Assembly (NCBI RefSeq): GCF_018967865.2
Contig: NZ_JAHLZY020000001.1
Span: 3,410,001-3,474,000, forward strand
Length of the DNA stretch: 64,000 nt
Source: Hymenobacter siberiensis
GTDB taxonomy: Bacteria; Bacteroidota; Bacteroidia; Cytophagales; Hymenobacteraceae
Direction: 5' to 3'
Position 1 is the stretch's first letter, and each line of letters starts with the position of its first letter. Position numbers and translations under genes: made by a program. Positions 37,516 through 46,599 of this stretch are shown in pieces. A model generated the notes under the pieces. That model was given only the letters and a program-made list of their open reading frames with translations. It did no database searches and was not told where the DNA came from.

Positions 37516-38714
37516 TACTCTACCCTACTATTTTCAGGTACAAAACAGGGCAGCCCGACCTTTGGGGTTACGACACCACCAAAAACCCGTTCTGCCCCGT
37601 GAAGCAACACTTCGCCGCTAAAATTACGACGCTTTTGCAGCAGGCCCCGTTTGTGGGCCACTTGTCCCGCCAAAAGTTTGTGGGCCAGTTTATTCTTGGC
37701 CTGATAAAGAGCCGCAACGTGCAATTCGGCGAGGTGGCCCAGCACCTCAATGACGCGGCCAAGCCCGCCTCGAACGAAACGCGCATTCAGGACTTTTTCC
37801 GCGAAGTAGACCTCAATTACGTACTGGTGGCCAGGATTTTACTGAGTTTGTTGCCTGCGCAGGGCAAGCTGCGCTTATGCCTCGACCGCACGGAGTGGGA
37901 CTTCGGCCAGTGCCAAGTGAACATCCTGCTCGTCACCGTCGGCACGGGCGAGGTCCACGTGCCCCTTTATTGGCACCTGCTCGACAACCGCAGCGGCAAC
38001 TCCAACGCCGCCGACCGCATCGCGGTGCTCGAAAAGTGCCTGGCCTTGCTGGGCAAAGACCGCATCGGCCTGGTCGTGGGCGACCGGGAATTTGTCGGCC
38101 ATGCGTGGTTCAAGTGGCTCAAAGACAATGGGCTTAATTTTGTCATGCGCCTGCCCAAGCACCACTGCCTGACCCACGCCGACGGCCGGCGGCAGGCCTT
38201 AGCCGACCTGGGCCTGGTGCCGGGGCAGGTGCGCCGCTTCGCCCACGTGCAGGTCGACGGAGTCTGGGGGCAGGTCTGGGTCAAGGCCGTGGCGGCGGAC
38301 GCGTTTGTCTTCCTGTTTGCCACGGCCGGTCTGAACCACCTCGAGCAACTCTATGCCAAGCGCTGGACGATTGAGCAATGCTTTCAAAATCTGAAAGGGC
38401 GGGGCTTTAACCTGGAAGCCACCCACTTGCGCTGTTTCCAAAGCTGCGCAAGCTCGTGGCCCTGGTCAGCCTGGCCTACGCGTTTTGTCTGGGCGTGGGC
38501 GCGGCCGCCCACGGCGGCCGCCAGCCCATTGCCCGCAAAAACCACGGCTACCGGGCCGCCAGCCTGAGCCGCCACGGCCTCAATCTGCTCCGCCAACTCG
38601 CCCGCCCGCTGACCCTGCCCGAGGACCCATTGGCCCGCTTGGTTGAAACGCTACTGAACTGGATTACGAGGCAACTTGCTAAAAATCAATTACTAAAAAT
38701 AGTAGGGTAGAGTA
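37516..38714 (+). mobile_element. Insertion sequence of the IS4 family, 1199 bp
   Basis: Terminal inverted repeats TACTCTACCCTACTATTTT (37516-37534 and, inverted, 38696-38714) are identical over 19 bp. The flanks are the 9-bp target duplication CGTATAACC (37507-37515 and 38715-38723). The transposase is a DDE enzyme with the Y-(2)-R-(3)-E-(6)-K signature. The element lies in the TPR gene in the opposite direction. Intact ends and identical target copies indicate a recent insertion. Confidence 0.96.
37599..38710 (+). pseudogene. IS4-family transposase with a one-base frameshift
   Basis: Expected ~370 residues from a probable GTG at 37599 (VKQHFAAKITTLLQQ). DDE landmarks: first Asp in LCLDRTEW, second Asp in VVGDREFVG, and the C-terminal YAKRWTIEQCFQNLKGRGF with catalytic Glu. 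After ATHLRCFQ the frame breaks at 38440-38442: CCAAAGCTG should be CCAAAAGCTG to continue KLRKLVALVSLAYAFCLGVG in the +1 frame, which then runs to DPLARLVETLLN and stops inside the right inverted repeat. So either the copy is dead, or a base was missed in the A run, or an RNA slip is used. The frame upstream of 37599 extends out of the IS and is not part of the gene. Confidence 0.88.
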
Positions 38715-41171
38715 CGTATAACCAACAATTTTCTTAAGCCATGCCGCTAAATCCTCGGGCTTTCTGTCTCTGGCAATTGCATCAATATAAGTCTTCCAAC
38801 CCAGTCGGTCTTCAAAGTTTCCCCAATTGCTATCTATTTCCCTTAAGATGCGCCGCGCATCTTGCTTATCAACCGAATCCGTTAGGGCACCCAGCTCTTT
38901 TCGAATCACTCCCAGTGAATCCGGCCCATAACTAGCAAGTAGAGCAAATGAGCGAGCCGAAAAAGTGCCTCTGAATCCATTTTGAGCAGCCAGCGCAATT
39001 TGTTCGGCAGCAACAGCGTATTGCTCTTGTTGTAGCTGCCACAGACCTAACAAGTACTGGAAGTAGGCTGAATTAGCTCCAGTGCCCGCCGCCAGCGGCA
39101 ACAGCAGCTGCCGCGCCACCTGCTCCTGCCCCAGCGCGTGCCGCGCCAGCGCCTGCAGAAACAGGAGCTGCTCGTAGTAGCTGGCATTGGCGGGCTGCGT
39201 AGCTAGGCGGTTCAGCTGGGCCAGCAGGGCGGGTGTGAGCTGGTCTTTGTGCCGGGCCACATCCCACAGCACTACGTGGTAGAGCTGGGCAAAAGTGGCT
39301 TCGTCCAGCACCTGCAAATCGGTGGGCGGGGCGGTGGGCGCGGGTTGGAGCGGCGTGGCGGTTCGCAGCTGGAGCAGCGTGTAGTTGCTCCGCAGGGCCG
39401 GCTCGGTGGTTTTTAGCGTCAGCTTAGCCGCGCGCTGGCGGGCATCGGCCAGCAGGTTCTGGCTGAGCAGAAAGGCCAGTTGGTTGGTGCTGCTGGCGTA
39501 GCTGCCGGGGGCCAGCTGCTCGGCTTTGTCGAGGTAGAAGGCAACGGAATCTGTTATCGTAGTGCGGGTAAAGAGCTGGGCCAAATCGCCGGCCAGGGCT
39601 GCGCTGCGCGGGTAGGCCCTGAGGCCGCCGCGCAGAATATCAAGCCCCTCAAACAAGTCATCCGGGTCGTTATAAAGCGTGGCCAGACGCAGCGACACCT
39701 TCTCATCAGGCCCGCGCAGTAAGGCGCGGCGCAGCGAGTTTATCTCGTTCTGGCGCTGCTGCCGGAAACGAAAAATTGCCGCCCGGCCAAACTCGGCGTG
39801 CCGGTTGGCGCGGTACAGCACGTCGCCGCTTTCGGCGTAGTAGCGCTCGGCCAGGCCGGCTAGGCTGAGGTCGTCGGGCGTGGCTTCGCTTTGCTGGCGC
39901 GTGAGGTCGCCGAGGTTGTTGTATTGCCCGGCCATCACCTGGTCGGGCAGCGGGAAGTTCTGGCGCGACTGCACCGCAATAAGGCCGCCTATCGCCAGAA
40001 TATACACCGAGTAGAACGGCAGCCGGCGCGGCTCAAACACCACCCGGTATACCCGCAGCCGCTGCCGGATAAGCGGCGCAAAATTCATGAGCACATACAG
40101 CAGAAAAGGCGCGCCCAGCAGCAGCAGCGCCAGCCCCGTGAAGCGGCGGGCGGCCACCAGCAGCGGCGTATTGGCCGTGGCAAACGCATAGCCCAGCGCC
40201 CCGGCCGCCCCTAGCACCACCATTGGGTACAGCTGCGCCGCGCCCCGGGCATACGGCACCCACGCCGCGTAGCTGGGGGCCCGCAAGCGCAGGCCCAACC
40301 AGCCAGCCACCACGGCCGGCAGCAACAATACCAGCGGGTCGAGGCTCAGGCCGGGCAGCAATTGCAGCACGCCGTCGTTCCATTCATACAGCAGCAACAC
40401 GCCCAGGTACAGCAGGCTGGCCGCCACAAACGGCAGCAGCCCGAACCGTCCCCCCGGCTGCTCCGCCTGGGTATTGAACCACAGCAGGGCCCGGATATTC
40501 TCCATGCCTACCCACAGTACCAGCAGCGCCACCAGCACCGCGCCGCCCGGCGTGGCATACGCCGCCAGCTGCAACACGGTATCTGCAATGGGCAGCTGGC
40601 TTTGGGCGAGCAGCAAGGCGCTCAGCCCGGACACCACGGCGCCCATTGCCACCGCCCGCCGCCACAGCGGCCAGCCCTCGGCAAAAGCGTGCAGCATGAA
40701 GCCGACGCCGCCCACCATTCCCAGCATCAGGTACAGAAAATACCGCTCGCTGGTATTGAAAAGACCCAGCGACTCGGTGTTGAGCGACAACAGCAGGAAA
40801 ATAATCGGCACCATGCCTGCTACGAAAGCACTGCGGGCCAGCGTGCTCACCACCGCTACCCAGCCCGCCAACAGCACCGCCAGCAGCACCAGGAACACGC
40901 CTGCCGCCACGGGCTGCGTGAAGGGCCCCGCCACGTCGTGCGTCAGCGTCACAATGAAGCTGCTGGCCTGCACCGGCAGGTGCACCGGCCCGGCCGCCAC
41001 GCTGTCCAGCGTCAGCGGCAGGGCTTGCAGGTGCGCCACCTCCCGCACGGGCAAGGTGCTGTTTTCACCCGTGAAATAATAAAAGATGGTCAGGCCCACG
41101 GCCAGCGCGGCCAGCCACACCAGCCAGCCGGGCCGCGTGGTAGCGCGAGTGCTTACGGATTGCGGCGTCAC
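38715..41171 (-). pseudogene. 5-prime part of a polytopic membrane protein with TPR repeats, interrupted by the IS
   Basis: 819 codons from the GTG start at 41171, 3 bp after the gatC stop. The first half has about ten to twelve hydrophobic segments (WLVWLAALAVGLTIFYYF, FLVLLAVLLAGWVAVV, VALLVLWVGM and others). The second half, after IYILAIGGLIAVQ near residue 395, is soluble and helical with TPR-like units (LRRALLRGPDEKVSLRLATLYN, YLDKAEQLAPGSYASSTNQLAFLL). Past the target duplication the open frame runs a further 12 codons into the IS before a stop, giving an 830-residue product. That may still fold, so partial function is possible. Family not recognised. Confidence 0.85.
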
Positions 41172-41174
41172 CAG

Positions 41175-41462
41175 CTATTCCAGCACTTTGGGCACCCGGA
41201 AGTAGTCCGAGTCCTTGCGGGGTGCATTGCGCAGGCCATCCTGGTGGCTAACGGTATTGCGGGCTTCGTCGTCGCGCAGCACGTTGATTTCCTGCGAGAG
41301 GTGCACCAGCGGCTCCACGCCCGTCGTGTCGAGGCCTTCGAGTTGGGCCACAAAATCCAGAATGTTGTTCAGGTCACCGAGCATTTGCTGCTCGCGGGTT
41401 TCGTCGAATTCGAGGCGGGCTAAGTGGGCCAAGCCGCGCAGGGTGCCAAGGTCGGTGCTCAT
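41175..41462 (-). CDS. gatC: Asp-tRNA(Asn)/Glu-tRNA(Gln) amidotransferase subunit C
   Basis: 95 residues, the usual size. Pattern: LGTLRGLAHLARLEFDETR, LNNILDFVAQLEGLDTTGVEPLVH (core ILDFVAQLEGLDTTGVEP), LRDDEARNTVSHQDGLRNAPRKDSDYFRVPKVLE (core NAPRKDSDYFRVPKVLE). GatC stabilises the GatA subunit in the GatCAB amidotransferase that makes Gln-tRNA(Gln) and Asn-tRNA(Asn). gatA and gatB are not here. It lies between plsC (27 bp) and the TPR gene (3 bp) in a minus-strand cluster. Confidence 0.95.
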   Translation of the reverse strand: MSTDLGTLRGLAHLARLEFDETREQQMLGDLNNILDFVAQLEGLDTTGVEPLVHLSQEINVLRDDEARNTVSHQDGLRNAPRKDSDYFRVPKVLE

Positions 41463-41489
41463 TTAGAGTTATGGGTTAAATGTTAGGAG

Positions 41490-42308
41490 TTAAGAGTTGG
41501 TGGGCTGCCCGGATGGCGCAACGGCCGCCGGCGCGCGCCAGGTGCTGGGGCCGGGTTTTACCGCGCCCGCAGGCAGAAAATCGGCGGCCAGCTGGGCATA
41601 TACCCGCGCCTTCAGCTCGGGTATATCGGTCAGGGCGAGGCCGGCTGTGGAAATGGGCGGATGGAAAACGATTTTGAGCCGGTGATAGCGCACGCGCAGG
41701 TCCTTTTCCACATCGGGCATAAACATGTGGTTGAGCGGCATGCCCACCGGCACGATGGGCACCCCGGCCTCAATGGCCATCTGAAACGCGCCGTCCAGAA
41801 ACGGCAGCAGCTCCTTGCCGGGTGTGGGCGAAATCCGGCCTTCGGCGAATATGGCAATGCTCCTGCCTTCCGCCAGCGTGCGGCGGGCCGCCACCATGGC
41901 CCGGCCCCGGCTCACGGCGCTGGCCCGATCCACGGTAATATATACGTTGCCAAAAAGTGGCCCCCACACCGGCACGCGTGCCAGCGAGGCCTTGCCCATC
42001 ATATTCAAAAAGCCCGGGATGTACTTAAACAGCATCATGATATCGATGTACGAGCCATGATTGGCCACGTATACGCAGGGCCGCGGGGTGGGGCCTTTGC
42101 TTTCACGCACCACTTCCACCGGCATGCCCCACATCGTAATGGATAGCCACGACCAGAAGCGATTCAGCGCGTGCACCACCCCTCCCCCGGTGGGCCGCCG
42201 ACTGAAATACCACTGGAAAGGGTAAATCAGCACGAAGGGAATAATGAACCACACCACCGCCCACGTAGTGTAAAGGCGCTGGCCGAGGTAACGAAGCATA
42301 TGGCGCAT
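41490..42308 (-). CDS. plsC: 1-acyl-sn-glycerol-3-phosphate acyltransferase
   Basis: 272 residues. One N-terminal membrane segment (TTWAVVWFIIPFVLIYPFQW), then the acyltransferase blocks: I is NHGSYID (the catalytic H-x4-D), II VPVWGPLFGNVYITVDR, III FAEGRISPTPGK (variant of the usual EGTRS), IV VPIVPVGMPLN. It makes phosphatidic acid from lysophosphatidate at the inner membrane. The C-terminal ~30 residues are Pro/Ala-rich; the stop codon lies inside a half copy of the GAGTTAAG repeat. A second Met at residue 4 is an alternative start. Upstream of gatC in the same cluster. Confidence 0.92.
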   Translation of the reverse strand: MRHMLRYLGQRLYTTWAVVWFIIPFVLIYPFQWYFSRRPTGGGVVHALNRFWSWLSITMWGMPVEVVRESKGPTPRPCVYVANHGSYIDIMMLFKYIPGFLNMMGKASLARVPVWGPLFGNVYITVDRASAVSRGRAMVAARRTLAEGRSIAIFAEGRISPTPGKELLPFLDGAFQMAIEAGVPIVPVGMPLNHMFMPDVEKDLRVRYHRLKIVFHPPISTAGLALTDIPELKARVYAQLAADFLPAGAVKPGPSTWRAPAAVAPSGQPTNS

Positions 42309-42411
42309 AATGGCAAAGTTAGGCTAGTTGGCCGTTGTGCATTGTGCACAGGCGGTGAGCCAGGCAGCACCAACCTCCACAAAGCGGCAAATTTCCGTCT
42401 CCAACCCATTG

Positions 42412-42990
42412 CTAGGCACGGCCAGCCAGCACTTTTTCGGCCTTCAGCAGGCCGGCTACGCTGATGCCATCCGTAATCCGGTCATCCATCACCATCCGAA
42501 TGGCTTCGGCCAGCGGCAGCTTCCAGAGGCGCAGGTCTTCGGTTTCCTCCGGCTCTAATTCCCCCTGCGTGAGCTCTTCGGCCAGATATACGAAGCCCTC
42601 TTCATCCGTCACCGAGTTGGACGTATGCAGGCGGGCAATGCGCGTCCAGCGCGCCGCCGTGAGACCGGTTTCTTCTTTGAGCTCGCGCTGGGCCGATTCC
42701 AGCACATCCAGTTCGACCAAGCCGCCGCCCATGGGAATTTCCCAGCTGTACTCGTTCAGCGGGTAGCGGTACTGGCCCACCAGCCAGGTATTGCCCTCCG
42801 CATCAACGGGCACAATGCCCAGCGCCTTGTTCTTCATCGTCACCACGCCATATATGCCCTGGCCACCGCCGGGAGTCTGCACTTGGTCTTCGCGCACCGA
42901 AATCCATGGGTTGTGGTACTTGATTTCACTGCTGACGGTGTGCCAAGGATTATGGGTTTCGTCCACATCGGGGCGGGCTACGAATTGCAT
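42412..42990 (-). CDS. Nudix hydrolase, ADP-ribose pyrophosphatase-like
   Basis: 192 residues. The Nudix box is at residues 88-110: the REL-x-EE-x-G core reads RELKEETGL as expected, but the first Glu of the GX5E pattern is Leu (GGGLVELDVLE), as in several Bacteroidota relatives. The preceding WEIPMGG and LVGQYRYPLNEYSWEIP pattern resembles ADP-ribose or nucleoside diphosphate-sugar pyrophosphatases. Metal-dependent hydrolysis of a nucleoside diphosphate derivative is expected; the exact substrate is unknown. A TAGTTTTG -7 box lies 35 bp upstream. Separated by 103 bp from plsC, so perhaps its own unit. Confidence 0.9.
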   Translation of the reverse strand: MQFVARPDVDETHNPWHTVSSEIKYHNPWISVREDQVQTPGGGQGIYGVVTMKNKALGIVPVDAEGNTWLVGQYRYPLNEYSWEIPMGGGLVELDVLESAQRELKEETGLTAARWTRIARLHTSNSVTDEEGFVYLAEELTQGELEPEETEDLRLWKLPLAEAIRMVMDDRITDGISVAGLLKAEKVLAGRA

Positions 42991-43024
42991 GGCTATTGGC
43001 GGGATGGTTATGGAGTAGAGAATG

Positions 43025-43032
43025 CAAAACTA
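43025..43032 (-). promoter_or_regulatory. -7 box of the Nudix gene
   Basis: Minus-strand TAGTTTTG fits TANNTTTG; 35 bp ahead of the ATG at 42990. No good -33 TTG is seen at standard spacing. Confidence 0.45.
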
Positions 43033-43138
43033 CGCCCACCAAGGCCTTCACGAGTCACCGTTCGCAGATACCTATCTGCCATCCGCCGTGTAAAATGGAC
43101 CGTTGGCAGCTTATATGCCCTGATTAATCCAATACGAC

Positions 43139-43170
43139 TTGCATCCCCCCCTCCGGGCTTCGTAGCTTTG
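43139..43170 (+). promoter_or_regulatory. Promoter of a candidate small RNA
   Basis: TTG (43139-43141), 21-bp spacer, TAGCTTTG (43163-43170): a full match to the Bacteroidota consensus with no coding gene directly downstream. Confidence 0.65.
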
Positions 43171-43175
43171 ACCTA

Positions 43176-43315
43176 TAAGTACCCCCGCACGGGCTGGAAA
43201 TGTGGAAAGGAAGGACCTCTCGTGCGGCGGCGCTCTGGCTGAACAGGTGGGGTAGACACCTCTAAGCCGGACCCGCCACTTTAAGGCCGTCACCCTCGGG
43301 TGGCGGCCTTTTTTT
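43176..43315 (+). ncRNA. Candidate small RNA of about 140 nt
   Basis: Bounded by the consensus promoter at 43139-43170 and an intrinsic terminator: GGCCGTCACCC (43285-43295) pairs with GGGTGGCGGCC (43298-43308), then seven T. Inside, CCGCACG/CGTGCGG (about 43185 and 43220) close a purine-rich loop GGAAAGGAAGGAC, and AGGTG/CACCT forms a second small stem. No open frame of note occupies it. It does not show the SRP RNA domain IV consensus, RNase P or tmRNA motifs. It lies in the 440-bp gap between the Nudix gene and a small protein gene; the rest of that gap shows nothing else. Confidence 0.5.
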
Positions 43316-43429
43316 GTGCCTGCCGGTGGGCAAATACTTACCAGCCCAACACTTAACCCACGGCGGCCGTGTTTCGTATAAATTAACAGGAACTCACCGT
43401 TCACATTCCGGCGCGCTCCCGCACTACTT

Positions 43430-43693
43430 ATGGCCGATTCCTCAAAAAACAAGAAAGCTGATACCGCCAAACCCGAGCTCCAGGCTGGCGACCCACTTTT
43501 TAACCTGCACCACGCCCAGGCCGAAGCCGAGCTAGCCAAGCATAACGGCGGCCTCGGGCCCACTACCAACGTCTACGTCACCAACGACGAGGAGGAGAAT
43601 ATCGACGAGGCCATTGCTCCTATTGATAGCCAGGGCTTTACCCGTGGCGAAGATGAGCCCGGCGTCATTGGCAGCAACGCCGGCGACCACTAA
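43430..43693 (+). CDS. Small acidic protein of unknown function
   Basis: 87 residues, hydrophilic and acidic, probably disordered: MADSSKNKKADTAKPELQ, then FNLHHAQAEAELAKHNGGLG, then TNDEEENIDEAIAPIDSQGF and an end GEDEPGVIGSNAGDH. No signal peptide or membrane helix. Codon use agrees with its neighbours and it has its own terminator, which supports a real gene. It starts 115 bp after the terminator of the candidate small RNA. I do not recognise the family. Confidence 0.65.
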   Translation: MADSSKNKKADTAKPELQAGDPLFNLHHAQAEAELAKHNGGLGPTTNVYVTNDEEENIDEAIAPIDSQGFTRGEDEPGVIGSNAGDH

Positions 43694-43737
43694 TAAGCTT
43701 ACTTCTGCCCCACGGGCAGTCCTTTTATATAGTACAG

Positions 43738-43780
43738 AAAAGCCCTTCCGGTAGCCAGATTAGCTACCGGAAGGGCTTTT
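43738..43780 (+). terminator. Strong intrinsic terminator after the small acidic protein gene
   Basis: AAAAGCCCTTCCGGTAGC (43738-43755) pairs perfectly over 18 bp with 43763-43780; 7-nt loop; T-tract. Confidence 0.92.
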
Positions 43781-43809
43781 TGCTGCACCGCAACCGGGCA
43801 GCTTACACG

Positions 43810-43817
43810 TATTTTTG
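43810..43817 (+). promoter_or_regulatory. -7 box of rnhB
   Basis: TATTTTTG fits TANNTTTG and lies 26 bp before the rnhB ATG. Confidence 0.5.
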
Positions 43818-43843
43818 CTGGCTCTTTTATTATTTATTATTCT

Positions 43844-44419
43844 ATGCTCCTTGCCTCCCACACTGGCCATGCCCTCGAAGCGGGCCTCGACGAAGCCGGC
43901 CGGGGCTGCCTGGCGGGCCCGGTGTTCGCGGCGGCCGTTATTCTACCACCTGATTTCGACCCGCGCTTCCTCAACGACTCCAAACAGCTCAGTGCCAAGC
44001 GGCGCGATGCCCTGCGACCCATCATCTGTGCCGAGGCCATTGCCTGGGCAGTAGGCCAGGCATCGGTAGAAGAAATTACCAGCATCAACATTGCCCAGGC
44101 CAGCTACCTGGCTATGCACCGGGCCGTGGCGGCGCTTGCCGTCACGCCGGGCCACCTGCTGGTTGATGGCAACCGATTTAAGCCAATGGCCGGCTTCCCG
44201 CACACCTGCATTATTGGCGGCGATGGCTTGTACCGCAGCATTGCCGCAGCCTCCATCCTGGCCAAAACTTTTCGGGATGAGCACATGGCGGCCCTGGCCG
44301 AAGAATTCCCGGAGTACGGCTGGCAGGAGAATGCGGCCTATCCTACGGCTAGCCATCGCGCGGCTATCCGCGCGCACGGCCCCAGCCCGCACCACCGCAT
44401 GGGGTTCCGGCTGCTGTAA
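43844..44419 (+). CDS. rnhB: Ribonuclease HII
   Basis: 191 residues, normal for RNase HII. The hallmark [14 protein letters not shown] near residue 14 carries the catalytic Asp-Glu pair; further conserved blocks are [23 protein letters not shown] with a third acidic residue, [23 protein letters not shown] with the fourth, and the C-terminal [31 protein letters not shown]. It removes single ribonucleotides and RNA primers from DNA. The stop codon overlaps a small hairpin GCTGTAAT/ATTACAGC (44413-44436). Confidence 0.95.
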   Translation: MLLASHTGHALEAGLDEAGRGCLAGPVFAAAVILPPDFDPRFLNDSKQLSAKRRDALRPIICAEAIAWAVGQASVEEITSINIAQASYLAMHRAVAALAVTPGHLLVDGNRFKPMAGFPHTCIIGGDGLYRSIAAASILAKTFRDEHMAALAEEFPEYGWQENAAYPTASHRAAIRAHGPSPHHRMGFRLL

Positions 44420-44449
44420 TGGCCCGGCATTACAGCGGTAGCCGGGAAT

Positions 44450-44479
44450 GTAGCACGGACTTTGTAGTCCCCGCACTAC
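44450..44479 (+). repeat. Degenerate copy of the GTGGACT/AGTCCAC palindrome family
   Basis: GTAGCACGGACT (44450-44461) and AGTCCCCGCACTAC (44466-44479), imperfect pairing, between the convergent rnhB and response regulator genes. Compare 22125-22153, which also starts GTAGC and ends GCTAC. Confidence 0.45.
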
Positions 44480-44511
44480 GTTCTGCTGCGTGACAGCAGT
44501 GAACAAAAGGC

Positions 44512-44955
44512 CTAGCTCTTGAGCTTCAGCAGGTCGAGAAACAAGCTGAATCCATCCAGGCTGGTACCACCCTCGCCGAAGGTATCGAAGCTGAGGGGCT
44601 TGATGATATAGCCGCTCACGGCCAGCTGCTGCGCTTTCAGGCGGTCCGACTCAAGGTCGGAAGTCGTCATGATGAAGACGTTCAAATCCATGAATTCCGG
44701 GTCGGCGCGCAGCACTTCCAGCAATTCCAGGCCATTCATGCGCGGCATGTTGATGTCGAGCATCACCAGGCTAGGTTTGGCTATCTGGGGCTCATCGCCC
44801 TCGCCGCGCAGCATGCGGAGGGCATCACGGCCATTGCGGGCGTGGATTAGGGGCACGTTGATGTTTTGGCGGCGCAGCTCGCGCTGCACGTTCATCACGT
44901 CCATCTGGTCGTCTTCCACAAGCAGGATGCTGGGCGTGGGATAGTCGGCGGACAT
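44512..44955 (-). CDS. Single-domain response regulator, Rcp1-like
   Basis: 147 residues: one receiver domain and no output domain. ILLVEDD near residue 10 supplies the acidic pocket, Asp67 in MLDINMP is the phosphorylation site, MTTSD the Thr/Ser position and YIIKP the conserved Lys. The longer alpha4 region and the DVMNVQRELRRQN pattern place it with the phytochrome-associated Rcp1 group. It follows the histidine kinase by 55 bp on the same strand and is most likely its phosphoacceptor, passing the signal by protein contact rather than DNA binding. The C-terminus is extended by FLDLLKLKS. Confidence 0.9.
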   Translation of the reverse strand: MSADYPTPSILLVEDDQMDVMNVQRELRRQNINVPLIHARNGRDALRMLRGEGDEPQIAKPSLVMLDINMPRMNGLELLEVLRADPEFMDLNVFIMTTSDLESDRLKAQQLAVSGYIIKPLSFDTFGEGGTSLDGFSLFLDLLKLKS

Positions 44956-45010
44956 AGGCTAGGCAATTGGCAAAAGCGGGAAAATACCCGCAAACGGCAG
45001 TGCAGAACTG

Positions 45011-46570
45011 CTATAAACTAGAGGTTGATACGGTAGAATTAACCGTTGTGGTCACCGTAGCAGCCATATTTTTGGTTTTGGCCGGGTACTTGGGCCAGGT
45101 AAAAATAAACTTAGCGCCCTGACCTTCCGCCGATTTGATGCTGATACGCCCCCCTTGGCGCTCCACAATTTTTTTCACGATGGCCAGCCCCACCCCGGTA
45201 CTCTCAAAGGTATCGCGCTCCGTCAGGGTCTGAAAAATAACAAAAATACGGTCGTGGTATTCGGGGTCAATGCCCGGGCCATCATCGGCCACCGAAAACG
45301 AGTAGAACTCGCCGGCATCGTCGCAGCCAATGTGCACGGTGCCCTTTTCGGGATGGTCGTGGTATTTCACGGCATTGCTGATGAGGTTGGTGAAGACCTG
45401 CTGAAGCTGCACGGCATTGGTGGTGAGCGTGGGCAGAAAGAAGGGGAGCTCAACCTTAAAGCCGGTGGGCAGGTGCAGGCTGTCGATTATTTCGCGCAGC
45501 AGGGTGCGCACGAATACCGTTTCGTTGGCCTGTATTACCCTGCCCACCCGCGCCAAATCCAGAATGCCACTGATAAGCTTTTCCATGCGGTGCACGCGCT
45601 GGCGCATCATGCCCAGAAACTCGCGAATGTGAGGAGGCAGCGCGTCTTTGCCCATGTCCTCCTCAATCCAGCGGGAAGCACTTTCGATGCCACGCAGCGG
45701 CGCCTTCAAATCGTGCGACACTACGTAGGCAAACTGGTCCAGCTCCTGGTTGCGGCTTTCAAGCTGGTTGATGTTGGCCCCCACGGTGCGGGCCATCACG
45801 TTCAGGGCCGCCGTGAGCTCACTCACCTCGTCCTGCTCATTGTCCACAATCTGGGTATCGTAGTCGCCACCGGCCATGCGCCGGGCCAGGTTCAGCATGC
45901 CCCGCAGCCGCCGGGCAAACGTGCGCACGATGTACAGCGCCCAAAGCAGCCCCAGCACCAGCGCCATAATTGCCAGCCCTACCGACAGCCATTCGGCTCG
46001 CACAATGCTGTCGTTCAGGCGCTGCCGCATAGTTTTGCGGGAAGCAGCTTCCGTCAGCTCAAATTTATTCAGCCGGAATCGGATATTATCCATCAGCTGC
46101 TTGCCGGTAAGGGCTTCGGCCAGGCGGCGGTGCGGCAGGTCGTCGAGGCCACGTTGCAGGGGGTTGCGGCGGCGGGCTTCTCTTTTTTCAGCAATCAGCA
46201 AATGACTGTAGCCCATCCATTGCTGAAAAAGCCGCTGAGTCTGGTCAGTCAATTCAACCTGCTCGGGAGTTTCATCTACCAGCGTGCGCAACTGGGAAAA
46301 CCGGCCAATCAAGTCGCGCTCGCCCGTATAATAGATATCCAGCGTCATCTCATTGCCAATGAGCATGTAGCCCCGAAACCCGGTTTCCATGTCGACAATG
46401 CTGCGCAGCATGCTCACCGCTTCGTTCGAAACGTGCTGAGATGCTTCTACCTGCCGGGAGTTGCGCAGCACCTGGCCCGCCAGCTTGTAAGAGAACAGAA
46501 CAATTACCGCAAACAGCGCCAGCAACAGCACAAATCCGGCAAACAACTTCGTGGTGAGGGTAATTTTCAT
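45011..46570 (-). CDS. CHASE3-domain sensor histidine kinase
   Basis: 519 residues. TM1 at ~8-30 (LFAGFVLLLALFAVIVLFSY), periplasmic CHASE3 sensor domain with MLRSIVDMETGFRGYMLIGN (~55-75), TM2 at ~198-218, HAMP linker with MLNLARRMAGGDYDTQIVDNEQDEV (core RRMAGGDYDTQ), then HisKA with the phosphorylated His near residue 285 in VSHDLKAPLRG and HATPase with NLISNAVKYHD (N box), DDGPGID (G1) and STGVGLAIVKKIVE (G2). It is the middle gene of a CZB protein-kinase-response regulator operon. CHASE3 ligands are generally unknown. Confidence 0.93.
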   Translation of the reverse strand: MKITLTTKLFAGFVLLLALFAVIVLFSYKLAGQVLRNSRQVEASQHVSNEAVSMLRSIVDMETGFRGYMLIGNEMTLDIYYTGERDLIGRFSQLRTLVDETPEQVELTDQTQRLFQQWMGYSHLLIAEKREARRRNPLQRGLDDLPHRRLAEALTGKQLMDNIRFRLNKFELTEAASRKTMRQRLNDSIVRAEWLSVGLAIMALVLGLLWALYIVRTFARRLRGMLNLARRMAGGDYDTQIVDNEQDEVSELTAALNVMARTVGANINQLESRNQELDQFAYVVSHDLKAPLRGIESASRWIEEDMGKDALPPHIREFLGMMRQRVHRMEKLISGILDLARVGRVIQANETVFVRTLLREIIDSLHLPTGFKVELPFFLPTLTTNAVQLQQVFTNLISNAVKYHDHPEKGTVHIGCDDAGEFYSFSVADDGPGIDPEYHDRIFVIFQTLTERDTFESTGVGLAIVKKIVERQGGRISIKSAEGQGAKFIFTWPKYPAKTKNMAATVTTTVNSTVSTSSL

Positions 46571-46599
46571 GCACTGGTGCGCGGGCGCAACGCTTCGGG

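Noticed and set aside
38456..38710. Separate small gene inside the IS
   Set aside because: It is the 3-prime end of the transposase after the one-base frameshift.
43176..43315. SRP RNA (ffs), RNase P or tmRNA
   Set aside because: GGAAAGGAAGGAC superficially recalls SRP, but the conserved domain IV loop, the RNase P GAGGAAAGTCC and tmRNA ends are missing.
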